Below, piece by piece: positions 27,446 through 36,670 of a DNA stretch of 64,000 bases. Both the position numbers and the translations under genes were made by a program. The stretch is from Marinobacter subterrani (GTDB taxonomy: Bacteria; Pseudomonadota; Gammaproteobacteria; Pseudomonadales; Oleiphilaceae): positions 620,001 through 684,000 of the forward strand of contig NZ_LFBU01000001.1 of NCBI RefSeq assembly GCF_001045555.1. The letters run 5' to 3'. The number at the start of each line of letters is the position of its first letter. Position 1 is the first letter of the stretch. A model generated the notes under the pieces. That model searched no databases. It worked only from the letters and a program-made list of their open reading frames with translations, and was not told the DNA's origin.

Positions 27446-29332
27446 TCAGACCCGGAACCGCGATACGTTCCGGTTCAGGGCGTTGCCAATGCTTTCAATC
27501 TGGCCACTGTAGACATCATTCTCGCTGGCCGCGGCAGCCGCCTCCTGGCCCTGGTCGGCGATACGGGTGATTGACGAATTCAGCTCCTCGGTCACCGAGG
27601 TCTGCTCTTCCGACGCTGTGGCAATCTGCGAGGTCATCTGGCTGATCGAGGTAATCGCCTCGGCAATCCGGTTCAGGGCTTCCATGGCGTCCTGAGCCTT
27701 TTCCATGCTGACATTGGAGACCGCCGTAGACGCCTTCATCACCTCCACGGCATCGTTCGCCCCCTTCTGAAGCCGCTCGATCATGTTGTTGATCTCTTCG
27801 GTGCTGGACTGGGTGCGCTGGGCCAGATTCCGGACTTCATCCGCCACCACCGCAAACCCACGCCCTGCTTCACCGGCGCGGGCTGCCTCGATGGCGGCAT
27901 TCAGGGCCAGCAGGTTGGTCTGCGCGGCAATCCCCTGGATCACCTCCAGAACGGTGGTAATGGAGGTTACATCCTTGCCCAGGGTGTCGATGACCTCTGC
28001 TGCGGCAGTCACTTCTTTCGACAGCTTCTGAACCGCATCCCGGGAGGCGGCAACAGTCTCCAGTGAGGCACGGCTGTCACTGTCAGCGGTATTGGCGGCA
28101 TCTGCCGTCTGCTGGGCATTCTGGGCAATTTCGCCGGCAGCCGCCGACATCTCGTTTATCGCCGTTGCCACCATATCGATCTCGGCCTGCTGGTTCTCGA
28201 CACTGGCACGGCTGGCACTGGCGGTATCCCGCAGGGAGCCGACATTGTCGCCAAGATCGGCGCTGCCCTTCTGGACATCCCGCACCACGGTCTGGATATT
28301 CTCGGCAAAACGATTGAAACTGCTCGCCAACTGGCCGAATTCATCTCTGGAGCTGGCGTCCAGCCGCTGGGTCAGGTCAGCATCCCCAGTGCCGATATCC
28401 GCCATGGCCGTATTCAACCGGCGAACCGGCGCCAACAAAACCCGGATGCCCAGACGCAGAACCACCAACGAAACAATCAGGGCGATTGCCGCGATCACCA
28501 GGCCTGTCATCCGGGCACTCTGTACCGGAGCACTGATTTTGTCGTCATTCACAAAGGTTCCCAGGTACCAGTTTACCCCCCTTGCCTCACTGATCGGGTG
28601 AAAGCTGGCATTCCAGGTGACTTCGCCACTCTCATAAACCTGGGCATTGCCGGTCAGGTCCGGCTGGCCGCCAATCAGGTCACTGATGTTTTTGCCGACC
28701 AGTTCCTGGCGCGGGTGGAACAGGATCGTCCCCCGCTCGTTGATCAGTGCGGCATAACCGGTATCGGCCAGGGTAACCGTTGACAGCGTTTTGGCAATCG
28801 CGCCCAGGCCGATATCAGCGCCGGCCACACCCTGGTATTCACCGCGTTTAACCGGGGCCAGCGTGGAGATGATCATGTCGCCGGTGCTGGCATCCTGATA
28901 AGGCTCGGTGAATGAGGCGCTGCCCAGGTTCATGGCTTTTTTATACCAGGGGCGCTGGCGGGGATCGTAGCCTGCCGGCAGAGTGGCGTCCGCCTCGGGT
29001 GACTGCATCAGCATGGAGCCGTCTGCCTGCCCCACGTAGACATTCTGGAATCCACCTCCGGTGGCAATGGCCTGCAACACCATCCGGGCCTGTTCATTAT
29101 TCTCGGCACCCTGCAGCGCCGTTGCCGTGGCTTCAGTCATCAACAGGCGGGTATTGAGCCAGCCGGCAATACTCGACGTACTCTGTTGCACTGCGTCTTC
29201 GATGAGAGCGTCCACATAGGTTTCCGTGGTGTTCTCGAGCCGCAGATCACTGGTGAACGTAAATACCCCCATCACCAGAACGAGCAAAATAGCGAACGCC
29301 GTCAGGAGCTTCTGTCCGAAAGTCAGTTGCAC
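27446..29332 (-). CDS. Methyl-accepting chemotaxis protein (dCache sensor)
   Basis: A 628-residue transmembrane receptor: TM helix near 8-28, a periplasmic sensor of about 240 residues with dCache features ([23 protein letters not shown]), a second TM near 275-295, a HAMP domain, then a methyl-accepting signalling domain with the hairpin tip [31 protein letters not shown]. It relays ligand binding to CheA. Starts at GTG after AGAGGA. The ligand is not predictable; dCache receptors often bind amino acids or organic acids. Confidence 0.93.
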   Translation of the reverse strand: MQLTFGQKLLTAFAILLVLVMGVFTFTSDLRLENTTETYVDALIEDAVQQSTSSIAGWLNTRLLMTEATATALQGAENNEQARMVLQAIATGGGFQNVYVGQADGSMLMQSPEADATLPAGYDPRQRPWYKKAMNLGSASFTEPYQDASTGDMIISTLAPVKRGEYQGVAGADIGLGAIAKTLSTVTLADTGYAALINERGTILFHPRQELVGKNISDLIGGQPDLTGNAQVYESGEVTWNASFHPISEARGVNWYLGTFVNDDKISAPVQSARMTGLVIAAIALIVSLVVLRLGIRVLLAPVRRLNTAMADIGTGDADLTQRLDASSRDEFGQLASSFNRFAENIQTVVRDVQKGSADLGDNVGSLRDTASASRASVENQQAEIDMVATAINEMSAAAGEIAQNAQQTADAANTADSDSRASLETVAASRDAVQKLSKEVTAAAEVIDTLGKDVTSITTVLEVIQGIAAQTNLLALNAAIEAARAGEAGRGFAVVADEVRNLAQRTQSSTEEINNMIERLQKGANDAVEVMKASTAVSNVSMEKAQDAMEALNRIAEAITSISQMTSQIATASEEQTSVTEELNSSITRIADQGQEAAAAASENDVYSGQIESIGNALNRNVSRFRV

Positions 29333-29522
29333 AGCCGAATCCTCTGCAATTTAGGGTAAGTTGGTGTACCGGAGAGCGCACAAGGTACACCGTGCGGAAT
29401 TTGATATCCGTTAAGTCTTGTTTCGGCCTGTTATGCGAAGTCTTTAGCAGCTTCTGATAAACTTTCTGATTATTGGCGGGTTCCAGCCCTCCTTCCTCTT
29501 TCATCAACGGGAGCCGCACTGC

Positions 29523-31043
29523 ATGGCCCATGAAGAACTGCACCTTAACCTCCGGAATCTGACGCTCGAGGATTACGAGCAGCTCCAGAAACTGATGGAC
29601 CGGGTCTACGATGACATCGGCGGCGCCTGGCCCAGGGATACCATCAAGGCCCTGGTAGAGCAGTTCCCGGACGGACAGATCTGTATCGAGGAAAGCGGGG
29701 AGCTGGTCGCCGTGGCACTGACCGTGCTTGTAAAGTACGAACGGTTCAGTAACCCCCACACCTACGATGACCTGATCCTCCGCAATGAAAAGATCTGGCA
29801 TAACGCCACCGGGGACTCGTTGTACGGGCTTGATGTGTTCATTCACCCCGATTACCGTGGCTATCGCCTGGGTCGGAGGCTTTACGAGGCCCGCAAAGAG
29901 CTTTGCCGCTCCATGAACCTGCGGGCGATTCTTGCCGGTGGCCGTATCCCGAATTATTTCAAATACGCCGAACAGTATTCGCCGGAGGAATACATCCAGC
30001 GGGTGGATCGCAAGGAAATCTACGACCCTATCCTGAGCTTCCAGTTGTCCAACGATTTCCAGGTTACCCGGCTGATGCACAAGTATCTGCCGGAAGATGA
30101 GAAGTCACTGGGCTACGCCACGTTGCTGGAGTGGCGGAATATTCTTTACACCCCGCCGTCATCCATTCTGAATTTCAAGAAGACGCAGGTGCGCCTCGGT
30201 GCCGTTCAGTGGCAGATGCGGGAATTCACCTCCGTGGAGGAAGTGCTGAAGCAGGTTGAGTACTTCGTTGATGCGCTCTCTGACTACAAGAGCGATTTCG
30301 CCCTGTTTCCGGAGTTTTTCAATGCCCCGCTGATGGGCCTGACGGACCAGATGGACCAGACCCGGGCTATCCGTTTCCTGGCCGGATTTACTCAGCAGTT
30401 CCGGGAAGAAATGTCTGAAATGGCAGTCAGTTACAACATAAACATCATAACGGGCTCCATGCCGCTGCTGGAAAATGACCGGGTGTACAACGTCTCGTAC
30501 CTGTGCCACCGCGATGGCCGGGTAGACGAGCAGCGCAAGATCCACATCACTCCTCACGAGCGCCGTGACTGGGTCATTGAGGGTGGCAGCGAGTTCAAGG
30601 TGTTTGATACCGACGCCGGCCGGGTTGCCATCATGATCTGCTACGACATCGAGTTTCCCGAGCTTGGCCGCATGGCCGCCGCCCAGGACGTGGACATTAT
30701 TCTGGTGCCGTTCTGGACAGACACCAAGAACGGTTACCTTCGGGTGCGCCACTGTGCCCAGGCCCGGGCCATCGAAAACGAGTGTTATGTTGTCATCACC
30801 GGCAGCGTGGGCAACCTGCCGAAAGTCGAGAACCTGGACGTCCAGTACGCCCAGTCCTCGGTCTTCTCACCTTCGGACTTTGCCTTCCCTCACGATGCAG
30901 TGATGGCAGAGACTACGCCGAATACCGAGATGATCATGTTCTCCGACATGGATCTTGAAAAGCTGACCCTGGTGCGTAACGAGGGCTCCGTCACCAACCT
31001 GAAAGACCGCCGCGTTGATATGTACGAACTGAAAAACAAGTAG
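29523..31043 (+). CDS. GNAT acetyltransferase fused to nitrilase-superfamily carbon-nitrogen hydrolase
   Basis: A 506-residue two-domain protein. Residues about 8-160 are a GNAT fold (LDVFIHPDYRGYRLGRRLYE is the acetyl-CoA loop). Residues about 220-500 are a nitrilase-superfamily domain with the complete triad: Glu in FPEFFN (about 263), Lys in EQRKIHITP (about 339) and Cys in MICYDIEFPE (about 372). Such fusions are known in proteobacteria but their substrate is not established. Own promoter region of about 190 bp; followed by a hairpin. Confidence 0.9.
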   Translation: MAHEELHLNLRNLTLEDYEQLQKLMDRVYDDIGGAWPRDTIKALVEQFPDGQICIEESGELVAVALTVLVKYERFSNPHTYDDLILRNEKIWHNATGDSLYGLDVFIHPDYRGYRLGRRLYEARKELCRSMNLRAILAGGRIPNYFKYAEQYSPEEYIQRVDRKEIYDPILSFQLSNDFQVTRLMHKYLPEDEKSLGYATLLEWRNILYTPPSSILNFKKTQVRLGAVQWQMREFTSVEEVLKQVEYFVDALSDYKSDFALFPEFFNAPLMGLTDQMDQTRAIRFLAGFTQQFREEMSEMAVSYNINIITGSMPLLENDRVYNVSYLCHRDGRVDEQRKIHITPHERRDWVIEGGSEFKVFDTDAGRVAIMICYDIEFPELGRMAAAQDVDIILVPFWTDTKNGYLRVRHCAQARAIENECYVVITGSVGNLPKVENLDVQYAQSSVFSPSDFAFPHDAVMAETTPNTEMIMFSDMDLEKLTLVRNEGSVTNLKDRRVDMYELKNK

Positions 31044-31052
31044 CGCGACCCT

Positions 31053-31092
31053 GACCGCCAGGGCAGTTTGTTGAAAAGCTGCCTTAGCGGTC
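31053..31092 (+). terminator. Hairpin after the GNAT-nitrilase gene (possible terminator)
   Basis: Arms 31053-31066 and 31079-31092 pair with 12 of 14 bases around a 12-base loop, 10 bp after the stop codon at 31043. No T-run follows, so it may be a weak or Rho-assisted terminator, or an RNA-stability hairpin. Confidence 0.4.
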
Positions 31093-31183
31093 TGGCGTAT
31101 GGCACTGATGGCGTTGCAAAAGCAAAACCGAGTGTCTATTGTTTAATCAATATCCAGCCTGCCTCCCCTTGAGGCGGGTTGCT

Positions 31184-31615
31184 GTGGATACGGAAATCAC
31201 CAGAGAACCAGAATTCATGAACGAAGCATTGCCGGATCTTGTCGCCCGTTTCCGAGTCAGACACGGCCTTTTCCGAAAGGAGCTTGTGGAAGCGACCCTT
31301 TACGAACTGGATGGCTACGGGTGCGTGATGAAAACCGACAAGGTGTTCAACCCGGGCGATACCGTCGTTCTGGAACTGATCATGGACATGCCCTTTGACA
31401 AGATTCGCGCCGAAGGTCTGTCGGGGCTCGTGACCGAGCGCCGAAAACATTGCAGTAATTTCTTTTACTCCATCGATTTTGTGGAGCTCAACGCAAACGG
31501 AAGCTCTTCTTCCGCGGAGAAACTTCGTAGAATCCGGGAAGTACTTTCCAAAAAGCAGTCGCTTAAATCACGTCGCTCTTCAGGCTCCTCCCCCGGTTTC
31601 CGGCAAATGGCCTGA
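31184..31615 (+). CDS. Small PilZ-like hypothetical protein
   Basis: About 143 residues. The middle (GYGCVMKTDKVFNPGDTVVLEL through FFYSIDFVEL) has the strand pattern of a PilZ barrel, but I see no RxxxR and the DxSxxG motif is replaced by LDGYG, so c-di-GMP binding is doubtful. The C-terminus is basic and Ser-rich. The GTG with GAGG upstream is chosen; ATG at 31217 is an alternative. It stands 41 bp before the helix-hairpin-helix gene and may be in its operon. Confidence 0.6.
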   Translation: MDTEITREPEFMNEALPDLVARFRVRHGLFRKELVEATLYELDGYGCVMKTDKVFNPGDTVVLELIMDMPFDKIRAEGLSGLVTERRKHCSNFFYSIDFVELNANGSSSSAEKLRRIREVLSKKQSLKSRRSSGSSPGFRQMA

Positions 31616-31656
31616 TCCTGATTGTTTGTTGAAACCTGTCCGTAAGGAGACATTCC

Positions 31657-32343
31657 ATGGCGAAGAAAGCCAAACAGAACGTTGATAAGATCGTAAAAAA
31701 GGTCAACAAGGAGTTTGAGAAAACATCCGCCCAGATCGAAGGCCTTGTGAACGACGCACTGAAGCAGTTCGACAGCCTGCAGAATCAGGTTCAGGAACCG
31801 GTGCGCAAGCTCCTTAAAGAAATAGACGAGCTGCGCGATCGCGAGATGAAGCGCTTCCATGAGGAATTTGAGCGCCGGCTGAACGAGTTCCATGAGCTGC
31901 AGAGCAGCATTCTTGAACGCCTCGGCGTCGCCTCGAAAGAAGCGGGCGACGAAGTGAAGAAGCTGACGGATGAAGTCAGCAAGGAAGCAAAAACCGCAGC
32001 CCGGGATGCCGCGCCCAAAAAGACCACGAAGGCGCCCTCCGGAACAAAAACGGCTGCCAGCAAGCCGTCCGCCAAAACGCCGGCAGCGAAAAAGCCGGCG
32101 GCCAGGAAAACGCCCGCCACCAGGAAAGCACCTGCAACCAAGGCAGCCAAGCCCGTGGACAGGAGCGACCTGACCCTGATCAAGGGCATTGGCCCGGCAA
32201 CCGCCAAGAAGATGAAGGAGGCGGGGATCACCTCCATCGACCAGATCGCCAACCCTTCGGCGGCCGACCAGGAAAAACTCAAGGCTTTCTCCAATATCAA
32301 GGGGTACAGCCAACTGGGCGCTGAAGCCAAGAAAGTGAACTGA
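31657..32343 (+). CDS. Coiled-coil / Lys-Ala-rich linker / helix-hairpin-helix protein
   Basis: A 228-residue protein in three parts: a charged amphipathic coiled coil (1-115) resembling a phasin or histone-like scaffold, a histone-H1-like Lys/Ala/Pro/Thr-rich linker (about 115-165), and a C-terminal helix-hairpin-helix domain (LTLIKGIGPATAKKMKEAGI, then GYSQLGAEAKK). The C-terminal unit matches the HhH of DNA-associated or ribosomal-type proteins. A strong AAGGAG site precedes the ATG. Its TGA overlaps the ATG of the SelD fusion by one base (TGATG), so the two are translationally coupled. Function unknown; nucleic-acid binding is likely. Confidence 0.75.
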   Translation: MAKKAKQNVDKIVKKVNKEFEKTSAQIEGLVNDALKQFDSLQNQVQEPVRKLLKEIDELRDREMKRFHEEFERRLNEFHELQSSILERLGVASKEAGDEVKKLTDEVSKEAKTAARDAAPKKTTKAPSGTKTAASKPSAKTPAAKKPAARKTPATRKAPATKAAKPVDRSDLTLIKGIGPATAKKMKEAGITSIDQIANPSAADQEKLKAFSNIKGYSQLGAEAKKVN

Positions 32344-34619
32344 TGCAAACGCCTGACCAGCCTGTTTTACGGGACATAGTCCTGATTGGCGGCGGGCACA
32401 GCCACGTCGGGGTACTGAAACGATTTGCCATGAATCCGGTCCCCGGCGTGCGCCTCACGCTCATCTGCCGTGACACCCACACCCCGTATTCCGGCATGTT
32501 GCCCGGCTATGTCGCCGGACATTACAGCTACGACGATGTCCATATCGATCTGAGCCGACTGGCCGAATACGCCGGGGCACGTTTCTACCGTGCCGAGGCA
32601 ACAGGCATCGACCGTGACCGGAAACGGGTGCTCTGTTCCGGCCGCCCCGATGTGCCCTACGACATTCTGTCGATCAATATTGGATCGTCACCGCGCGTCA
32701 ACGAAGTGCAAGGCGCGTCCGATCATGCGGTTCCCGTAAAGCCGATTACCGGTTTCAACAACCGCTGGCTGGCGCTCCTCTCCCGCATTGAAAACCACCA
32801 GGGGCCGCTTACTGTGGCCGTGGTGGGTGCCGGTGCTGGTGGCGTCGAGCTGACCCTGGCCATGCAGTTCCGTCTCAGGAACGAACTGACACAACGGGGC
32901 AAGGACCCCGGGCAACTGCAGTTTCACCTGTTCGATGCCGCAGACGACATTCTTCCTACCCATAACCCGAAGGTTCGCAAGGTATTCCTGAAGAAGCTCT
33001 CTGAGCGCGGCGTAAAACTCCATCTTGGCGCACCCGTCACGAGAGTTGAGCAAGGGCTTCTTGAAACCGGGGCCGGTGAGATTCTGCACACCGACGAAGT
33101 ACTATGGGTAACCCGGGCCAGTGGTCCGGAATGGCTGAAGGAAACCGGCCTGGCCCTCGATGATGGCCTGTTTCTGCGGGTACTTGACACCCTGCAGGTC
33201 GAGAACGACGACAGCATCTTCGCCGCCGGGGATATTGCCAACGTCATCGATCATCCCCGTGAAAAAGCGGGGGTTTTCGCGGTACGTCAGGGCCCGCCCC
33301 TGGCGGGCAATCTCAAGCGCCTGGCAACTGGCAAAGCGCCGCGAAGTTTCTACCCCCAGAAAAAGTGGCTGGCGCTGATCAGCACCGGCGACAAGTACGC
33401 GGTGGCGTCCCGTGGCGAAATACAGTTTGACGGTGCCTGGGTGTGGCACTGGAAGGACTGGATCGACCGCCGGTTCATGAAAAAATTCAACGACCTGCCA
33501 CCGATGCAGGAAACCTCGAAACTGCCGGACACCGCCGCCGCCCTGAATGCGGAGGAAGCATCCCAGGCCATTTCTGCGGTTGCCATGCGCTGTGGCGGAT
33601 GTGGCGCCAAGGTCGGCAGCACCGTACTTTCCCGGGCCCTGGGCGAACTCAGGCCCATCGAACGGGATGACATCCTCATCGGCCTGCATGCGCCGGACGA
33701 TGCAGCCGTGCTCCGGGTGCCGCCGGGCAAGGCCGTGGTGCACACCGTGGATTTTTTCCGCGCGTTTATTGACGACCCCTACGTGTTTGGCAAGGTCGCC
33801 GCCAATCACAGCCTTGGCGATATCTTTGCCATGGGCGCGGAAGCCCAGAGTGCCACGGCGGTTGCCACTGTGCCCTATGGCATTGAATCGAAGGTTGAAG
33901 ACGTTGTGTTTCAGATGATGTCTGGCGCTGTGGAAGTTCTGAATGAGGCGGGCTGCGCGCTGGTGGGTGGCCACACCGGGGAAGGCAGGGAGCTGGCACT
34001 GGGCTTTGCCGTCAACGGCCTGATCGACCCGGAACAGGTCATGAGCAAGGGAGGACTCAAAGCGGGTGACGTACTGATTCTCACCAAGCCGATTGGTACC
34101 GGAACACTGTTCGCGGCCCATGCAAAACTGGCCGCCAGGGGCCGCTGGATTGATTCCGCCCTGGCGTCGATGATCCAGTCCAACAAGGCTGCGGCGGAGT
34201 GCCTGAGGAAATTCGGCGCCAGAGCCTGCACGGATGTGACCGGTTTTGGACTGCTTGGCCACCTTGTGGAGATGACCAAGCCGTCCGGGGTGGATGCCGA
34301 GCTGAACCTGTCCGCCATTCCGGTATTGCCGGGCGCCGAGGAAACCGCCGCCGCAGGGATTCTGAGTTCGCTGCAGCCGGCGAATATCCGGTTGCGGCGG
34401 GGCATTCGCGATCAGGAGCAATGGGTGGATCACCCCCGCTATCCACTGATCTTCGATCCGCAGACAGCTGGTGGCTTGCTGGCCAGCCTAACGGCCGACA
34501 AGGCAGAGGCGTGCGTGCAGGCGCTCAAGGCGCTTGGCTATGTTCATACCTCGGTTATTGGCCGGGTGACAGCCCAGGGCGACACTGGCCCCATCGAGCC
34601 GATCTCGCTTCGGGATTAG
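32343..34619 (+). CDS. selD: FAD/NAD(P) oxidoreductase fused to selenide, water dikinase (SelD)
   Basis: A 758-residue fusion. The N-terminal half (about 10-390) is an NDH-2-like pyridine nucleotide-disulfide oxidoreductase with the FAD motif IGGGHSH (15-21), a second Rossmann motif VVGAGAGGVEL and IFAAGDIAN. The C-terminal half is SelD, with the catalytic Cys and Lys in CGGCGAK (C420, K423), then DDAAVLRVPPG and the ATP-grasp-like end VGGHTGEGRELALG and DVTGFGLLGHL. SelD makes selenophosphate from selenide and ATP. The fused oxidoreductase probably supplies or reduces selenium species. Such fusions are recorded as a distinct family; the catalytic Cys is cysteine, not selenocysteine. Confidence 0.93.
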   Translation: MQTPDQPVLRDIVLIGGGHSHVGVLKRFAMNPVPGVRLTLICRDTHTPYSGMLPGYVAGHYSYDDVHIDLSRLAEYAGARFYRAEATGIDRDRKRVLCSGRPDVPYDILSINIGSSPRVNEVQGASDHAVPVKPITGFNNRWLALLSRIENHQGPLTVAVVGAGAGGVELTLAMQFRLRNELTQRGKDPGQLQFHLFDAADDILPTHNPKVRKVFLKKLSERGVKLHLGAPVTRVEQGLLETGAGEILHTDEVLWVTRASGPEWLKETGLALDDGLFLRVLDTLQVENDDSIFAAGDIANVIDHPREKAGVFAVRQGPPLAGNLKRLATGKAPRSFYPQKKWLALISTGDKYAVASRGEIQFDGAWVWHWKDWIDRRFMKKFNDLPPMQETSKLPDTAAALNAEEASQAISAVAMRCGGCGAKVGSTVLSRALGELRPIERDDILIGLHAPDDAAVLRVPPGKAVVHTVDFFRAFIDDPYVFGKVAANHSLGDIFAMGAEAQSATAVATVPYGIESKVEDVVFQMMSGAVEVLNEAGCALVGGHTGEGRELALGFAVNGLIDPEQVMSKGGLKAGDVLILTKPIGTGTLFAAHAKLAARGRWIDSALASMIQSNKAAAECLRKFGARACTDVTGFGLLGHLVEMTKPSGVDAELNLSAIPVLPGAEETAAAGILSSLQPANIRLRRGIRDQEQWVDHPRYPLIFDPQTAGGLLASLTADKAEACVQALKALGYVHTSVIGRVTAQGDTGPIEPISLRD

Positions 34620-35602
34620 ACCCCCATTGCGCAACGCTGCCGGGCAAGCTCCAGCGCCTGCTCAAGGGAGGCCCGCTCTTTTTCCGGTTCAAAACGCCCG
34701 GCCAATTGGCTTACCTCGGCCTTCAACCTTGCCAGAAAGTCAGCGCTCTGTTCTGCCCGATAAAGCAGGTCGGCCAGAGCGCGCTCATCCCGCACCGGGA
34801 AATAGCCGGGATAACCAGCGCCAAGCAAACCGATATTCCCGGGGATGTCTGAGGCAATGACCGGCAGGCCCGCCCTGCAGGCTTCAGACACGACATTGGC
34901 TCCACCCTCCATTATCGAACTGATGACCATCAGTTGGCTCTGGGCCATCAGGTGCCGGGTTTCATGCTTATCGAGTTCGCCCAGCCACCGGAAACGGGGA
35001 TTCTGCTGCATTTCCTGCTCAGCCATCCTCTGCCATGTTCCGTTGTGGGGTTTGCCGGCGCACAGAATCTGTATCCGGGAGTCATCTGGCAGCAGTCGCG
35101 CCGCATACGCCGCTCGTAACGAATCTTTCTCTTCCCGGAGATGGCCGATCACACATACCTGGAAACCTGTGGGCGCACGGGCAGGATCCGGTAAGGAACC
35201 GGCCTCAGGTTGGTCAGCGGATTGGAAGAGCGTAACCAGCTTTGCGGCAAACCGCCCGGGTATATCCCTGGCAACCTGCTCATGCAGCCCGATCAGTACG
35301 TCCGCCTCGGCCATGGAATACAGCGTCTCATCCGGAAACTCATGCTGGTGGCGGTAGATGTCCGTGCCGGTAAGCGCAACAATCAGAGGCTTGCCCGGCC
35401 AGCACTGACGGAACCGGCGAACCGCCCCAACGCTGCGCCAGGCGTGGAGCGCAATAAAGGCATCACAAGGTGCACCGTGGTATTCGGTAACCACAGAGAC
35501 AGTATGGCCGGCACTTTCCAGCAACAGGGCCCAACGCTCTGCCGTTGCCCGGTTACCCGCTTTGGAGCCCGCTGCCGCAGGCGTGATCATTATTATTTCC
35601 AT
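34616..35602 (-). CDS. senB: SenB-type selenosugar synthase (GT family, TIGR04348-like)
   Basis: A 328-residue GT-B glycosyltransferase. Its N-terminus (ITPAAAGSKAGNRATAERWA), ALTGTDIYRHQHEF, and the C-terminal MEGGANVVSEACRAGLPVIA match the family now described as SenB, which couples selenophosphate to a UDP-sugar (UDP-GlcNAc) to make a 1-seleno-sugar. Its stop overlaps the convergent selD stop by 4 bp, supporting a selenium role. The partner SenA (selenoneine synthase) is not in this window. The family call is mine by recall of motif patterns and context; a generic glycosyltransferase remains possible. Confidence 0.75.
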   Translation of the reverse strand: MEIIMITPAAAGSKAGNRATAERWALLLESAGHTVSVVTEYHGAPCDAFIALHAWRSVGAVRRFRQCWPGKPLIVALTGTDIYRHQHEFPDETLYSMAEADVLIGLHEQVARDIPGRFAAKLVTLFQSADQPEAGSLPDPARAPTGFQVCVIGHLREEKDSLRAAYAARLLPDDSRIQILCAGKPHNGTWQRMAEQEMQQNPRFRWLGELDKHETRHLMAQSQLMVISSIMEGGANVVSEACRAGLPVIASDIPGNIGLLGAGYPGYFPVRDERALADLLYRAEQSADFLARLKAEVSQLAGRFEPEKERASLEQALELARQRCAMGV

Positions 35603-35737
35603 GGCAATCGTTCAAGCCTGCTTAGCTGAGCAACAAGGCCATTGGCCGTGAGCTAATCGGTCGCGCGAATCGTATAGCTGTTCAGAGTTAACGTAAATCA
35701 AGGTATCCTGAGAGCCTCCGGGAAACGTCTGTTCTCC

Positions 35738-35757
35738 CAGTCTCGGTCAGTCTCGGT
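35738..35757. repeat. Tandem 10-bp repeat upstream of the binding-protein gene
   Basis: CAGTCTCGGT is repeated twice without gap, 37 bp before the start of the putative selenium-anion binding protein gene. It lies in the 190-bp region between the divergent senB and binding-protein genes. Could be a regulator site or chance. Confidence 0.35.
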
Positions 35758-35794
35758 ATCAAATCCAAACACTCCGGTAAAACAAGGAACTCCA

Positions 35795-36670
35795 ATGGCT
35801 CTTAATCTTATACGGAAATTGATGATTTCCAGTCTTTTCTGTTTCGCCGCCGGCTCGGCTTCTGCAGAAACCTTTGTGTTTACTGCCATACCCGATCAGG
35901 ATGAAACCAAGCTGGTGGAGCGCTTCCAGGGTGTCGCCGATTACCTTTCCAACGAGCTGGGTGTTGACGTGCGGTATGTTCCGGTCAAATCCTATGCCGC
36001 CGCTGTTTCTGCGTTCCGCAACAATCAGGTTCAGTTGGCGTGGTTTGGCGGTCTTTCCGGCGTCCAGGCACGGCGCCTGGTGCCAGGCTCGGAAGCCATC
36101 GCCCAGGGTGTGGAAGACGAAGCGTTCCGGACCTATTTTATCGCCAACACCAGCACCGGCGTTGAGCCTGCGGAGCAACTTTCTGCGCTCGAAGACGAGC
36201 TGCGCGGCAAGACCTTCACCTTCGGCTCCAAGGGTTCGACCTCTGGTCGACTGATGCCGGAGTTCTACATTCGCGAGGCCTTTGAAGCAGCACCCGAAGA
36301 GTTTTTCTCCCGTGTGGGCTTCAGCGGAAACCACACCCGTACCCTGCGACTTGTTGAAGCCGGCACCTATCAGGTGGGCGCATTGAACTTTCAGGTCTGG
36401 GAGACTGAACTGGCCAACGGCAACGTGGATACAGACGCCGTTCAGGTGATCTGGAAAACGCCTACCTACCCTGACTACCAGTGGACCATTCGCGGCGACG
36501 TCAACGAGCGTTTCGGTGATGGCTTCAAGCAGCGGGTTACCGAGGCTCTGGTGAACATGGACGATCCTGAGCTGCTGAAAAGCTTCCCACGCTCCGGTTT
36601 CATCCCGGCGTCGAACGATGACTACGAGCCTATTCGCCAGACAGCAGAAGAGATCGGAATCCTCGATTGA
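35795..36670 (+). CDS. PhnD-like periplasmic binding protein, putative selenate/selenite ABC transporter
   Basis: A 291-residue protein with a signal peptide (cleavage near ASA, about 24) and the PhnD-type fold: AIPDQDETKLVERF, then DYLSNELGVDVRYVPVKSYAAAV, FGSKGSTSGRLMPEFY and a C-terminal FIPASNDDYEP. The wider family binds phosphate, phosphite and phosphonates. A clade linked to selD loci is annotated in databases as putative selenate binding, and the selD/senB neighbours here fit it. The ATG has AAGGA. Which anion it binds is inferred, not seen. Confidence 0.75.
   Translation: MALNLIRKLMISSLFCFAAGSASAETFVFTAIPDQDETKLVERFQGVADYLSNELGVDVRYVPVKSYAAAVSAFRNNQVQLAWFGGLSGVQARRLVPGSEAIAQGVEDEAFRTYFIANTSTGVEPAEQLSALEDELRGKTFTFGSKGSTSGRLMPEFYIREAFEAAPEEFFSRVGFSGNHTRTLRLVEAGTYQVGALNFQVWETELANGNVDTDAVQVIWKTPTYPDYQWTIRGDVNERFGDGFKQRVTEALVNMDDPELLKSFPRSGFIPASNDDYEPIRQTAEEIGILD

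Noticed and set aside
33102..34433. A 443-residue minus-strand open frame
   Set aside because: It lies entirely opposite the SelD fusion, which has complete catalytic motifs.
35738..35757. Short tandem repeat considered as a CRISPR-like or phase-variable tract
   Set aside because: Only two copies of 10 bp; no spacers and no effect on a reading frame.
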